Shown one piece after another: positions 7,571 through 18,300 of a stretch of DNA of 59,259 bases. How positions within the stretch are numbered: the first letter of the stretch is position 1; each line of letters starts with the position of its first letter. A program made the position numbers and the translations under genes. This DNA is from Falsiroseomonas selenitidurans (GTDB lineage: Bacteria; Pseudomonadota; Alphaproteobacteria; Acetobacterales; Acetobacteraceae): NCBI RefSeq assembly GCF_012103215.1, contig NZ_JAAVNE010000033.1, positions 1 through 59,259 of the forward strand. The letters are read 5' to 3'. The notes beneath the pieces are model-generated. The model was not told where the DNA came from and did no database searches. It was given only the letters and a program-made list of their open reading frames with translations.

Positions 7571-9313
7571 ATGTTGCGACCCAGGTTGTTCGCCCTGCTA
7601 CTGCCGGTCCTCGCCATGCCCGCCCTGGCGCAGGTGCCGGCCCCGCCGCCGCTGAGCCCCGGTCAGATCGAGCGGGTCGCCCCGACGCCGCCGCCGGCGC
7701 TCGCCCCTTCGCTGCGCCCGGCGCTGCCGCAACCCGCCGAAGGGCCGGGCGCCGCCCTGCGGGTCCGTATCACCGGGCTGCGCATCACCGGCAACGAGGC
7801 CCTGCCCGAAGCCCCGCTGCGCGCCCTGCTGGCGCCGCTGGTGGGGCAGGAGGTGCCGCTGGCGGCCATCGAGGATGCGCGCATCGCCGCCATCTCCGCC
7901 TATGGCCAGGCGGGCTATCCCTTCGTCACCGCCTCTGCCGGCCTGGTGCCGGAAGCGGGCGGCAGCGTGCTGGTGCTCTCGGTCATCGAGGGCCGGATCG
8001 AATCGGTGAAGCTGGATGGCGACATCGGCCCGGCCGGCACCCAGGTGCTGCGCTTCCTGGCGCCGCTGGCCGGCAGCGGGCCGGTGCGCACTGCGGCACT
8101 GGAACGGGCCCTGCTGCTGGCCGGGGATGTGCCGGGCGTCATCGTGCGCAGCGTGGTCCGGCCGCTGGAGGGCGGGTCTTCCGGCGCGCTGGAACTGGTG
8201 GCGCGCGTGTCCCGCCGGGCCGTGTCGGGTTACCTTTCGGTGGACAACCGCGGCTATCGGCTGACCGGCCCGCTGCAGGGGCTGCTGGCCGTCGGGGCCA
8301 ACTCCTTCACCTCGATGGGGGAGCGGGTGGAGGCGCTGCTGTTCCAGTCGCAGGACTACGAACAGACGCTGGGCCAGGTCTCGGCCGAGGCCTTCCTCGG
8401 CGGTTCCGGCCTGCGCATGCGGCTTTATGCCGGCTATGGCGTGACCCGGCCGGGCTCCTTCCTGGCGCAGCTGGGCTATGACGGCACGGCGCTGCTGGCG
8501 GGGGTGGGTGCGAGCTACCCGATCATTCGCACCCGGCCGCTGAACCTCTACACCGCGCTGCAGTTCGACATGCTGGACAGCGAGGTGGAGGTCGGCACGC
8601 CCGGCCGGCGGCAGAGCCTGGACCAGAGCCGCGTCCTGCGCTTCGGCTTCGAGGGCCAGTCGCTGGATTCGCTGCTGGCCTTCGCCCCCGAAGCCGCCGT
8701 CACCACCGCCAATCTGCGCGTGCACCAGGGCACCGACTGGCTCGGCGCGAGCGACAGCGCCGCCACGCCGGGCCGCGTCGGCAGCGATTTCGGCTTCACC
8801 AAATGGACCGCCGAACTCTCCCGCAGCCAGCCGGTCGCCATGCTGGCGGAGGGGCTGATGTTCAGCGTCTACGGCCTGGTCGGCGGCCAGCGCAGCGACG
8901 ACGTCCTGCCGTTGTCGGAGAAGTTCCTGTTCGGCGGCAACCGGCTGGGCCGCGGCTTCTATGCCGGGCAGGTCACCGGGGATACCGCCTTCGGCGCCAG
9001 CGGCGAGCTGCGGCTGGATGTGCGGCCTGCGCCCTTCCGCATCCCCGGCCTCGGCGAGGGCGACGCGACGGTCCAGCCCAGCGCGCAATTCTACCTGTTC
9101 CGCGACTTCGGCCAGACCTTCGAGAACCTGACCACGGACCCGGATCGCACCGTCGAATCCTGGGGCGGTGGCGTGCGGCTCTTCCTGGCCGAAGGGATCC
9201 AGCTCGACATCGAGGCGGTGCAACGCCTGACCCGGCAGGTCGATGCCGCGGGCAGCAGCGTGAAACCGCTCTCCGAGACCGCCGGCTTCTTCCGCCTGCT
9301 CACCCGCTTCTGA
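7571..9313 (+). CDS. TpsB outer-membrane transporter (ShlB/FhaC/HecB family)
   Basis: 580-residue two-partner secretion transporter. The signal peptide (MLRPRLFALLLPVLAMPALAQ) fixes the ATG at 7571; the open frame extends 60 codons upstream without similarity. It is followed by a Pro-rich linker, a POTRA region (LRVRITGLRITGNEALPEAP and GYPFVTASAGLVPEAGG, residues about 60-210), then a 16-strand beta-barrel with the L6 loop motif LGRGFYAGQ (VRGF/Y type, about residue 460) and a terminal aromatic residue (LTRF). It would recognise the TPS domain of the next gene product in the periplasm and export it. The TpsA start lies 11 bases after the stop, so the pair is an operon. Confidence 0.92.
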   Translation: MLRPRLFALLLPVLAMPALAQVPAPPPLSPGQIERVAPTPPPALAPSLRPALPQPAEGPGAALRVRITGLRITGNEALPEAPLRALLAPLVGQEVPLAAIEDARIAAISAYGQAGYPFVTASAGLVPEAGGSVLVLSVIEGRIESVKLDGDIGPAGTQVLRFLAPLAGSGPVRTAALERALLLAGDVPGVIVRSVVRPLEGGSSGALELVARVSRRAVSGYLSVDNRGYRLTGPLQGLLAVGANSFTSMGERVEALLFQSQDYEQTLGQVSAEAFLGGSGLRMRLYAGYGVTRPGSFLAQLGYDGTALLAGVGASYPIIRTRPLNLYTALQFDMLDSEVEVGTPGRRQSLDQSRVLRFGFEGQSLDSLLAFAPEAAVTTANLRVHQGTDWLGASDSAATPGRVGSDFGFTKWTAELSRSQPVAMLAEGLMFSVYGLVGGQRSDDVLPLSEKFLFGGNRLGRGFYAGQVTGDTAFGASGELRLDVRPAPFRIPGLGEGDATVQPSAQFYLFRDFGQTFENLTTDPDRTVESWGGGVRLFLAEGIQLDIEAVQRLTRQVDAAGSSVKPLSETAGFFRLLTRF

Positions 9314-9324
9314 GGGCGCATCCC

Positions 9325-12300
9325 ATGACCCCGAGCCCGAAGCCGCGCCTGGTTCCGCAAATGCGCGCCCGCCTGCTGGCGACCAGCGCCCTGCTGCCGG
9401 TCCTGGCCGCTGCCCCCGCCCTGGCGCAGGCGCCGAATGCCGCGCCCAGCGGCGGCCAGGTGGTGGCGGGCGCCGCCAGCATCAGCCGGACCGCGACCAC
9501 CACGACCATCGACCAGGCAAGCCAGCGCGCGGCGATCGACTGGCGCGGCTTCGATGTCGGCGCCAACCAGGCGGTGCGCTTCAACCAGCCCTCGTCGGCC
9601 GCCTGGACGCTGAACCGGGTGAACAGCCCGGATCCCTCGCTCATCGCGGGCCGCATCACCGCCAATGGCGGCATCGCCATCGTCAACCAGTCCGGCGTGG
9701 TCTTCGCGCCCGGCGCGCAGGTGAATGTCGGCAGCCTGATCGCCAGCGCGGCGAACATCACCACGCAGAACTTCATGGCCGGCCGCATGGTCTTCGACGG
9801 TGCGCCGCGCCCCGGCGCCCGGGTGGAGAACCACGGTCGCATCACCGTGGCCGATCGCGGCCTGGCCACGCTGGTGGCGCCGGGCGTCGCCAATGCCGGC
9901 GTGATCCAGGCCCGGCTGGGCCGGGTGGCGCTGGCCGGCGCCGAGACCTTCACACTCGACCTCGCCGGCGATGGGCTGGTGTCGCTGGACGTGACGCAGG
10001 CGGTACGCCAGGCGCCGGGCGGCGGCGTGGCGCTGGTGACCAATTCCGGCCTGATCGAGGCCGCGGGCGGCACCGTGCTGCTGACGGCGGAAGCGGCGCG
10101 CGGCGTGGTGGACACGGTGCTGCGCAACACCGGGCGCATCAGCACCGATGCCGCCGGCGGCGGCGGCCAGGTGGCGCTGCGCGCGGTGGGCGGCGAGGCG
10201 CGGATCGATGCCGGCCACATCTCCGCCGATGCCAGCGCCGGGCGTGGCGGGCAGATCGCCGCCACGGCGCCGGGCGGTGCGGTGGTGGTGGCGCAGCCGG
10301 CGCGGCTGAGCGCTTCCGGCGCCGCGGGCGGCGGCACGGTGCAGCTGGGCGGGGCGACCACGCAACGCGTCTCCGTCGCCGGCATTGTGGCGGCTGCGGG
10401 CACCGGGGCCGCGGTGCGCGGCGGGCTTGTGGCGGTGCAGGGCAAGACGCTGGTGGCGCTGGAGGCCGGGGCGAAGCTCGATGCCTCCGCCCCCGGCGGC
10501 GGCGGCACCATCCTTGCGGGCAGCACCGGGCGCGGGCGTGACGGCGCCCTGGCCGCCACCACGCGCATTGCCGCCGGCGCCAGCCTCACCGCCGATGCGA
10601 CGGCGGCCGGGCAGGGCGGCAGCATTGTCATCAACAGCCTGTCCGAAACCGCGATGCAGGGCGCGCTGTCCGCGCGCGGCGGCGCGGCGGGCGGCGATGG
10701 CGGCTTCATCGAGATCTCCGGCCAGGCGGCGCTGGCCATTGCCGGCACGGTGGATCTGCGCGCGCCCGCCGGGGCGAACGGCACCCTGCTGTTCGACCCG
10801 CTGGCGATCGAGGTGGTGGCCGTGCAGCCCGACGCCGGCGATCTGGGGCCGGAGGATGCGAACCAGGCCGGCGGCGCCGCGCTGATCCAGGCCAATACGG
10901 ATGCCGGGGGCACGCTGTTCGTGCTGAACACGGACATCAACGGCTTCGCCGCCAACATGACGCTGGAGGCGGTGAACGGCATCACCGTCTCCGCCGCCAT
11001 CAACAAGGCGGCCGGCGACCTGACGCTGACCGCCGGCGGCGCCATCGCGCTGAATGCGCCGGTGACGCTGGATGCGGCGGCCACGCTGAACCTGCGCAGC
11101 GACGGCGCGGTGACGCAGACCGGCATCATCACCGCCGGCACGCTGGATGTGCGCGGCGCCACCGGCGCCGAAGCCGGCGCCATCACGCTGGATCTGGCGA
11201 ACCAGGTGGCGAGTTTCGCCGCCGCCTCCTCCGCCGGCATCAGCTTCCGCTCCGCCCTGGCGGGCGGGCTGACGGTGACCGGGGCGACGGCGGCGGCGGA
11301 CAGCACCCTGCAGGGCGATGCCCGGTTGGCGCTGTCCGGCGATGTCGATGTGGGGGCGGCGAACCGGCTGGACCTGCGCAGCGATGGCGGCGTGACCCAG
11401 GCCGGGATCATCACCGCGAGCCTGGTGGATGTGCGCGGCGCGACTGGCGCGGCCGCAGCCGCCATCGCGCTAGACCAACAGAACCAGGTGGCGAATTTCT
11501 CCGCCACCGCCTCGGCCGGGGTCGCGTTCCGCTCCTCCCTGGCGGCCGGGCTGGCGGTGACGGGCGTGACCGCCGCGGGCGATTCCACCCTGCAGGGCGA
11601 TAACGCCCTGGCCCTGACCGGTGCCATCGATGTGGGCGCCGCCAACCGGCTGGACCTGCGCAGCGACGGCGCGGTGACGCAGGCCGGCATCCTCACCGCC
11701 GGCACGCTGGATGTGCGCGGCGCCACCGTCTCCGCCGCCGCCTCCGTCGCGCTCGGCCTGGCGAACCAGGTCGGCACCGTCGAGGGGCTCGCGGATGGCG
11801 ACCTCACCCTGCGCTCCGCCGCGGCGGGCGGGCTGACGGTGACCAATGCGACGGCGGGCGGCAGCCTGGCGCTGACCGCCGATGCCGGCCTGAGCCTGTC
11901 CGGCACAGCGGAAGGCACCGGCGGCGTCACGCTGACCGCCGAGACCCTCAGCCTCGCCGGTCCGGTGCGCAGCGGCGCCAATGCCGATGTGACGCTGGTG
12001 ACGGACACGCTGACGGTGACCGCCGGTGCGGCGCTGCGGGCCGGCACGGCGGGCAATGGCGGCACGCTGGCCATCGGTCCGCGCAGCACCGGCCGCGACA
12101 TCCGGCTGGGCGGCGCCGGTGCGCCGGCCGACACGCTGACGATCGGCGACGATGTGCTGGCGGTGATCGACCCCCTCACCGCGCGGCTGCTGGTGAATGG
12201 TGGCACCACCTCCGCACTGCGCGCGGTGTCGGCCTTGGATTTCGACGCGCTGGGCGTGGAGCAGGTGGAACTGCGTGGCGCCAGCATCGCCGTGGAGGCC

Positions 12301-15300
12301 GCGCTGCGCGCCACCACGGGGCTGACGCTGGTGGCGCAGAACGATGTGACGCAGACGGCAGCGGGCCTGCTCACGACCAACAGCCTGGCGGCAACGTCCA
12401 ACGCCGGATCGGTGCTTCTGGCCACTGCCAGCCCGCTGAACGCGGTGGGCGCGGTCAGCGGCAGCGCGGCCACGGACTTCACCTTCGGCGGCACGCTGGC
12501 GCTGGCGGCGGGGCCGGTGACGGCCACCGCCGGCGCGGTGACACTGGGCGCGCCCGGCATCACCCTGGCCGGCGCGGTGGCCGCGGGCACGGACGCGACC
12601 CTGACGAGCAGCGCCGCCATCGCGCTGGATGCGGCCCTGACGGCCGGCGCCACGGCGCGGCTCCGTGCCGATGGGGCGGTGACGCAGACCGGGATCGTCA
12701 CCGCCGCCACGCTGGACATCGCCGGCGCCAGCGGTGCGGCCTCCGGCGCGGTGACGCTGGCGCTGGCCAACCAGGTTGGCAGCTTCATCGCGGTCTCCTC
12801 CGCCGGTGTCGACTTCCGCTCCGCCATCGCCGGCGGCCTGACCGTGACGGGCATGACGGCGGCGGCGGATTCGACCCTGCGCGGCGACACCTCCCTGGCG
12901 CTGTCGGGCGCGGTGGATGTGGCGGCCAACGGGCTGGACCTGCGCAGCGACGGCGCGGTGACGCAGGCCGGGGTCATCACCGCCGGCGCGCTGGATGTGC
13001 GCGGCGCCAGCGGGGCGACAGCCGGGGCGATCACGCTCGGCCTGGCCAATCTGGTGACCGGCTTCGCGGCGGCCTCCTCGGGCGATGTCACCTTCAATGC
13101 CGCGGGCGCGCTGGGCGTCACCGGCGTGGTGGCCGGCGGCACGGCGGCTCTGACCGCCGGGGGCACCATGACGGTGACCGGCGATGTCACCGGCTCGGAC
13201 GGGGTGACGCTGACGGCCAGGGCGCTCGATATCCAGGCGCTGGTCGGCAGCGGTGCCGATGCCGGCGTCACGCTGGTGACGGATTCGCTGGTCTCCAGCG
13301 GCACCGGCGCCTTCCGCGCCGGCCTCGGCGCCGATGGCGGGACGCTGGAAATCGGGCCACGCACCGCGGGGCGCGCCATCCAGCTTGGCGGCGACAGCGG
13401 CGCGCCGCCGGCCGATACGCTGGTTGTCGGCAGTGACAGCATCGGCCGGATCGCCGCCGATACCGCCACGCTGCTGCTGAACGGCGCCGGCACCAGCGCG
13501 GTGCGCGTGGCCGGCGCGGCGGACCTGGCGGCGCAGGGCGTGGAGCAGGTGGAGTTGCGCGGCGCCACCATCGCGGTGGAGGCGGCGCTGAGCGCGGCCG
13601 AGGACCTGCTGCTGCGCGCCGATGGCGTGGTGACGCAGACGGCGCTGCTGACGGCCGATACGCTGGCGGTGCGCGGCGCCACCGGCGCCGCCGCCGACGC
13701 GGTGACGCTGGACCTGGCGAACGACATCGGCAGTTTCGCCGCGGTGTCCTCGGCCGGGGTGGATTTCCGCTCGGCGGGCGCCGGCGGGCTCTCGGTGACC
13801 GGGCTGACGGCGGTGACGGATTCGCGCCTGCGGGGCGACGTGTCCCTGGCGCTGACCGGCGCGGCGGCGGTCGGCGCGGCGACGCTGGACCTGCGCAGCG
13901 ACGGTGCGGTGACGCAGGGCGCGGCCCTGACCGCCGGCACGCTGGATGTGCGCGGCGCGACCGGCGCGGCGGCCGGGGCGGTGACGCTGGACCTGGCGAA
14001 CCAGGTCGGCAGCTTCGCGGCCGACTCCTCGGCGGGCGTCAATTTCCGCTCGACCCTGGCGCTGGAGGTGACGGGGGTGACGGCGGCGGCGGATTCCACG
14101 CTGCGCGGCGATCCCTCCCTGGTGCTGTCCGGTGCGGTGGATGTGGGGGCGGCCAGCCGGCTGGACCTGCGCACCGATGGCCCGGTGACACAGACCGCGG
14201 CGCTGACCGCCGGCACGCTGGATGTGCGTGGCGCGACGGGCGCGGCGGCGGGGGCGATCGCGCTGGAGCTGGCGAATTCGGTCGGCAGCTTCGCGGCCGC
14301 ATCCTCGGCCGGCGTCGGCTTCCGTTCCACCCTGGCGCTGGACGTGACCGGGGTGACGGCGGCGGCGGATTCCACGCTGCGCGGCGATCCCTCCCTGGTG
14401 CTGTCCGGTGTGGTGGATGTGGGGGCGGCGAACCGGCTGGACCTGCGCAGTGACGGTGCGGTGACGCAGACCGCGATCATCACGGCGGATACGCTGGATG
14501 TGCGGAACGCCGACGGCAGCGCGGCGGCCGGGGCCATCACGCTGGACCTGGCAAACGAGGTGGGCCATTTCGCGGCCGCCTCCGCCGCGGGCGTTTCCTT
14601 CCGCTCGGCGCTGGCGGCGGGCCTGGACGTGACCGGGGTGACGGCGGCGGCGGATTCCACGCTGCGCGGCGATACGGCGCTGGCGCCGTCCGGCGCGGTG
14701 GATGTGGGGGCGGCGAACCGGCTGGACCTGCGCAGCGATGGGGCGGTGACCCAGACCGCGATCATCACGGCGGAGACGCTGGATGTGCGCGGCGCCACCG
14801 GCGCGGCGGCGGGCGCCGTCACGCTGGGCCTGGCGAACCAGGTGGGCCGCTTCGCGGCGGTTTCGTCCGCCGCCGTTTCCTTCCGCTCGGCGTTGGCGGC
14901 CGGGCTGGAGGTGACGGGCGTGACGGCGGCGGGGGATTCGGCGCTGCGCGGCGATGCGGCGCTGGCGCTGTCCGGCGCGGTGGATGTGGGCGCGGCCAAC
15001 GCGCTGGACCTGCGCAGCGACGGCGCGGTGACCCAGGCCGCGATCCTCACGGCCGATACGCTGGACGTGCGAAGCGCCGACGGCAGCGCGGCGGCAGGGG
15101 CGATCACGCTGGAACTGGCGAACCAGGTGGCGGGCTTTGCCGCCACGTCGTCGGGTGGCGTGGCCTTCCGCTCCGCCCGACCTGGCGGCCTGACGGCGAC
15201 GCAGGTGGAGGCCGGCGCCGCGCTGGCCCTGACGGCGGATGCGACGCTGGCCAGCACGGGCACGATCCTCAGCACCGGCAGCACGGTGACGCTGGCCGGT

Positions 15301-18300
15301 GCCGCGGGCGTGACGCAGAGCGCCGGCAGCATCGCCGGCAGCGGCGCGGTGGCACTCACCGCCTCGGCCGGCGCGGTGGCGACGGCGGGCAGCGTGACCA
15401 GCGGCGCGGGCGTGACGCTGGCAGGCAGCACGGGCGTGACGCAAAGCGCCGGCAGCATTGCCGGCAGTGGCGCGGTGGCGCTCATCGCCAGCGCCGGCAG
15501 TGTCACCGCCGATGCCAGCATCAGCAGCACCACCTCGGGTGTCGCCCTCAGCGGCCAATCCGGGGTCGCCCAGGCGGCGACGGGCATCATCACCGCCGCC
15601 GATGCGGTGGCGCTGACGGCGTCGGGCGGCGCGGTGGCGACGGCGGGCAGCGTGAGCAGCAGCGGCGCGGGCGTGGCCCTGGAGGGCAGCACGGGCGTGA
15701 CGCAGAGCGCCGGCAGCATTGCCGGCAGCGGCGCGGTGGCGCTGACGGCGTCCGGTGGCGCGGTGGCGACGGCGGGCAGCGTGAGCAGCAGCGGCGCGGG
15801 CGTGACCCTGGCAGGCAGCACGGGCGTGACGCAGAGCGCCGGCAGCATTGCCGGCAGCGGTGCGGTGGCGCTCACGGCCTCCGCGGGCCGTGTCGACGCC
15901 GCTGCGACGGTCACCAGCAGTGGCGCTGGAATCACACTCAGCGGTCAGGCCGGGGTGGGTCAGGCGGCAAGCGGCATCGTCACCGCCGCCGATGCGGTGG
16001 CGCTGACGGCTTCGGGCGGTGTGGTGGCGACGGCCGGCAGCGTGGCGAGCACCGGCGCCGGCGTGTCGCTTGCCGGCGCCTCCGGCGTGACGCAGAGCGC
16101 GGGCAGCATCCAGGGCGCCGATGCGGTGGCGCTGACGGCTTCAGGCGGTGTGGTGGCGACGGCCGGCAGCGTGGCGAGCACCGGCGCCGGCGTGTCGCTT
16201 GCCGGCGCGTCCGGCGTGACGCAGAGCGCCGGCAGCATTGCCGGCAGCGGCGCGGTGGCGCTGACGGCTTCAGGCGGCGTGGTGGCGACGGCCGGCAGCG
16301 TGGCGAGCACCGGCGCCGGCGTGTCGCTTTCCGGCGCGTCCGGCGTGACGCAGAGCGCCGGCAGCATCCAGGGCGCCGGCGCGGTCGCACTGGTTTCCAG
16401 CACCGGCGGTGTCGTCGCCGATGCCAGCTTGCGCAGCACGGCGGCGGGCGTGGCGCTCAGCGGCCAGACCGGCGTGACACAGGCCGCGGGGGGCAGCGTG
16501 GCGGCGGTGGATGCGGTGTCGCTGGCAGCGGCCGGCGGCGCGGTCACCACCGCCGGCACCGTGCAGTCGAGCGGCGCCGGCGTGGCGCTGTCCAGTCAGT
16601 CCGGCGTCACGCAGTCCGGCGGCAGCATCGCCGGGGCGGAGGCTGTGGCGCTGACGGCATCGGGTGGCGCGGTCAGCACCGCGGGCACGGTGCAGTCCAG
16701 CAATGCGGGCGTCAGCCTCACGGGCCAGGCGGGCGTCACCCAGTCCGGCGGCAGCATCACCGGCAGCGGTGCCGTCGTGCTGACGGCATCGGGCGGGGCG
16801 GTCAGCACCGCCGGCACGGTACAATCCAGCGGCGCGGGCGTCGCGGTTTCCGGCCAGTCGGGCGTGACGCAGTCGGGCGGCAGCATCGGCGGCAGCGGCG
16901 CCGTGGCGGTGACGGCCGCCGGCGGCGCGGTGGCGATTGCCGGCAGCGTCCAGTCCACCGGCGCCGCGGTCGACCTGTCCGGGCAATCCGGCACGCTGGC
17001 CAGCGGCGGTTCGGTGCGCGGCGCCGGGGCGGTCGCCTTCACCGCCACCAGCGGCGCGGTTTCCACCGCCGGCACCGTGGTCAGCGACACCGCCAATGTC
17101 GTCCTCAACGCGGCGGGCGACATCACCCAGGGGGGCGGCCGCATCGCCGCCGCCGGCACGGTGGAGTTGGTGAGCAAGGGCGCCATCAGCGCCACGGCCG
17201 GCCGCATCGAGGCGGCGATCCTGCGGGCCGAGGGCGGGTCCATCGACATCGGCCGCTTCAGCAGCGACCCGTCCAGCCCGACCCACGCCCTGATCGTGCG
17301 GGAGATGCAGGCCAGCCGCGCGACGGCCGGCCGCGCGCTCATCGAACTCCAGGGTCTGGCCGATGGCACGGAAACCGTGGTGAGCGGGCCGCAGACCGCG
17401 ACGCAGGGCTACACCCTGCGCTCCACCGGCAACCTGCTGCTGCGGGACGCGGCGGTGCAGGCCGGAAGCGGCGATGCGCGGATCCAGGCCGATGGATTCC
17501 TGCGGCTCGACCCCGGCAGCAGCGTGACCGCACCGGGCGTGGTGCGGCTGGCCGCGGGCCAGTCCACCGCCCTGGCCCAGGCGCTGAGCCTGGAGGGCGT
17601 GGCGCTGCAGGGCAACCAGCTGGAGCTGGTGGTGGGCCAGGCCGGGCGTTCGGACGGACGGGTCGTGGTGGTGTCCAGCGAGATCCGCGCCGGCACCTCC
17701 GTCCTGTTCGCTGCCGGCGGCAGCGTTGCCACCAGTGACGTGGCGGTGGTGCAGACCGACCTCGCCCGGCTGCCGCTGGTGATCTACGACACCCGCCGCA
17801 GCGGCACCGCATTCCGCGCCACCCCCGGCGCCGTGACCGACGCCACGGCGGACCGGCCGGGCCTGCAGGCGGTGCAGCAGCCCTGGCAGGTGCGGGCAAG
17901 CGACACGCCCGTCGGCGCCCTGGTCTTCGGCGTGGATGATGGCGGCAGCGGCGCGGCCAGTGCCGCCGCGGCCGGCACGGTGACGCTGCTGCTGGATGCC
18001 GGTGACAGCCCGGTATTACTGATGCTCGATGGCGGCACCGCCAGCGGCGTGCTGACGGCCGGGCGGCTTGGTGTGCATGGCCTGCCGGGCACGGAGCGGG
18101 CGGCGGGCGACAACGTGGTCAGCCTGTCCGGCCAGCTCAACCGCGTCGAGGCCGGCATCGCCGCGCAGTTCGGCCGTTCCACCGCCCGGGCCGCGGCGGA
18201 TGAGGTCCGCTACCGCTTCAATGAATGCGTCATTGGCGCGGTGAACTGTGCCGGCACCTCGCTGGCGCAGCCGTTTGTCGTGCCGCTGGATACCCGCATC

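Larger units (their letters stand above)
11086..15190 (+). repeat. Type 1 internal repeats of TpsA (about 282 bp, 11 copies)
   Basis: The CTGGACCTGCGCAGCGA signature recurs near 11088, 11370, 11652, a diverged one near 12660, 12936, a diverged one near 13610, then 13887, 14163, 14439, 14724 and 15006. Spacing is 276-285 bp, always a multiple of three. The contiguous runs 11.09-11.87 kb and 13.88-15.19 kb are very similar in DNA sequence, pointing to recent amplification. Confidence 0.88.

Noticed and set aside
9300..15935. A 2,211-codon open frame on the minus strand opposite the TpsA gene
   Set aside because: Repetitive, GC-rich DNA leaves the antisense frame free of stops. The translation is low-complexity (Ala, Pro, Arg, Ser, Thr), has no signal or domain, and mirrors the TpsA repeats.
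11086..17140. Possible CRISPR or satellite DNA because of regular repeats
   Set aside because: The repeats are long, in frame, without unique spacers of constant size, and translate into a coherent beta-helix protein.
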